Below are positions 63,939 through 64,000 of a stretch of DNA of 64,000 bases, piece by piece. The position numbers were made by a program, and so were the translations under genes. The stretch lies in contig CM019823.1 of the NCBI GenBank assembly GCA_009763385.1, positions 87,121,104 through 87,185,103 on the forward strand. Reading direction: 5' to 3'. How positions within the stretch are numbered: position 1 is the stretch's first letter; each line of letters opens with the position of its first letter. Source of the DNA: Coix lacryma-jobi var. lacryma-jobi. Taxonomy: Eukaryota > Streptophyta > Magnoliopsida > Poales > Poaceae. The notes below the pieces were generated by a model, which had not been told where the DNA came from, did no database searches, and was given only the letters and a program-made list of their open reading frames with translations.

Positions 63939-64000
63939 TGTTGGTATAAATTAATGCACACTCTACTTTATCCACAAGTGCACAGATAAAATTTACCGAT
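63939..64000 (-). repeat. Athila-C 5' LTR, first 62 bp in window
   Basis: TGTTGGTATAAATTAATGCACACTC matches 41635 onward; continues past the edge. Confidence 0.9.

Larger units (their letters stand above)
30226..64000 (-). mobile_element. SIRE-D: Opie/SIRE-type Ty1-copia element, right part outside the window
   Basis: Visible own sequence is 30226-36219; everything to its right in the window is nested insertions. Parts: 3' LTR 30226-31476, polypurine tract, noncoding sequence, an extra ORF (32163-33717), noncoding sequence, and the RT-RNase H end of pol (34590-36219). The LTR start TGTAAGTGCAATCAAGCCC in element direction is a familiar SIRE/Opie-type terminus. TCATG at 30221-30225 should be one target-duplication copy. 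Confidence 0.85.
36220..64000 (+). mobile_element. SIRE-E: SIRE-type element inserted in SIRE-D, 3' part outside the window
   Basis: 5' LTR 36220-38342, PBS, gag 38406-41440, and the start of pol to 41634, where Athila-C is inserted. It is on the opposite strand to its host. TGGGA at 36215-36219 should be one target-duplication copy. It belongs to the same broad family as SIRE-A and SIRE-C but carries a different LTR motif set. Confidence 0.88.
41635..64000 (-). mobile_element. Athila-C: degenerate Athila-type element containing the Tat element
   Basis: 3' LTR 41635-42950. The 5' LTR starts at 63939 and runs off the window. PBS at 63912-63930, polypurine tract at 42951-42964. The interior without the Tat insertion is about 5.5 kb and holds only decayed protease-like pieces. 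ACGAT at 41630-41634 should be one target-duplication copy. Confidence 0.88.

Overview
This window looks like a gene-free, heterochromatin-type stretch of a grass nuclear genome (Poaceae, probably panicoid). The evidence is stacked plant LTR retrotransposons of the SIRE/Maximus (Ty1-copia), Athila, Tat and probably Tekay (Ty3-gypsy) types, plus CACTA and hAT termini. I see no cellular protein-coding gene, rRNA or tRNA gene, and nothing bacterial or organellar. Lineage names rest on motifs and on remembered family hallmarks, not on a search.

The layout is a set of nested insertions, several closed by exact target-site duplications (TSDs). (1) Athila-A (+) enters from the left edge and ends with its 3' LTR at 15875. 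SIRE-A (-, 881-12520, TSD GTGGT, two LTRs of exactly 2004 bp) sits inside its last ORF. Athila-A lies in an older SIRE-B remnant (15876-16414), which is also cut by a CACTA end (16415-17044). (2) SIRE-C (+) is only an LTR piece (17045-18850) cut by a Tekay-like LTR (18851-30225). That LTR holds a small hAT (20816-29150, 8-bp TSD with 7 of 8 matching), which holds Athila-B (-, 21298-29083, TSD GCCCC). (3) From 30226 to the right edge the nesting is four deep: SIRE-D (Opie-like, -, from 30226) contains SIRE-E (+, from 36220), which contains Athila-C (-, from 41635), which contains a 15.5-kb Tat element (-, 43163-58646, TSD CTATG). The right halves of SIRE-D, SIRE-E and Athila-C lie beyond the window.

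None of the elements appears fully intact. SIRE-A, SIRE-E and SIRE-D carry frameshifts and stops. Athila-B keeps an open gag-protease frame but has no reverse transcriptase, RNase H or integrase, so it would depend on proteins made elsewhere. The Tat element has gag, protease, reverse transcriptase, two RNase H domains and integrase, broken by one frameshift and one in-frame UAG. It also carries, on the opposite strand, a five-exon gene with its own TATA box.

The most unusual signals are structural. SIRE LTRs hold tandem arrays of hairpins whose stems differ from unit to unit while both arms change together. Each SIRE or Athila family has its own clustered GC-rich motif or palindrome at a fixed place in the LTR. 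Three Athila elements and the Tat element have a strong hairpin just before the 3' polypurine tract. Athila-A and Athila-B carry old primer-binding-site copies inside the LTR. The SIRE-E gag contains a second zinc-knuckle module nearly identical to that of the SIRE-A family.
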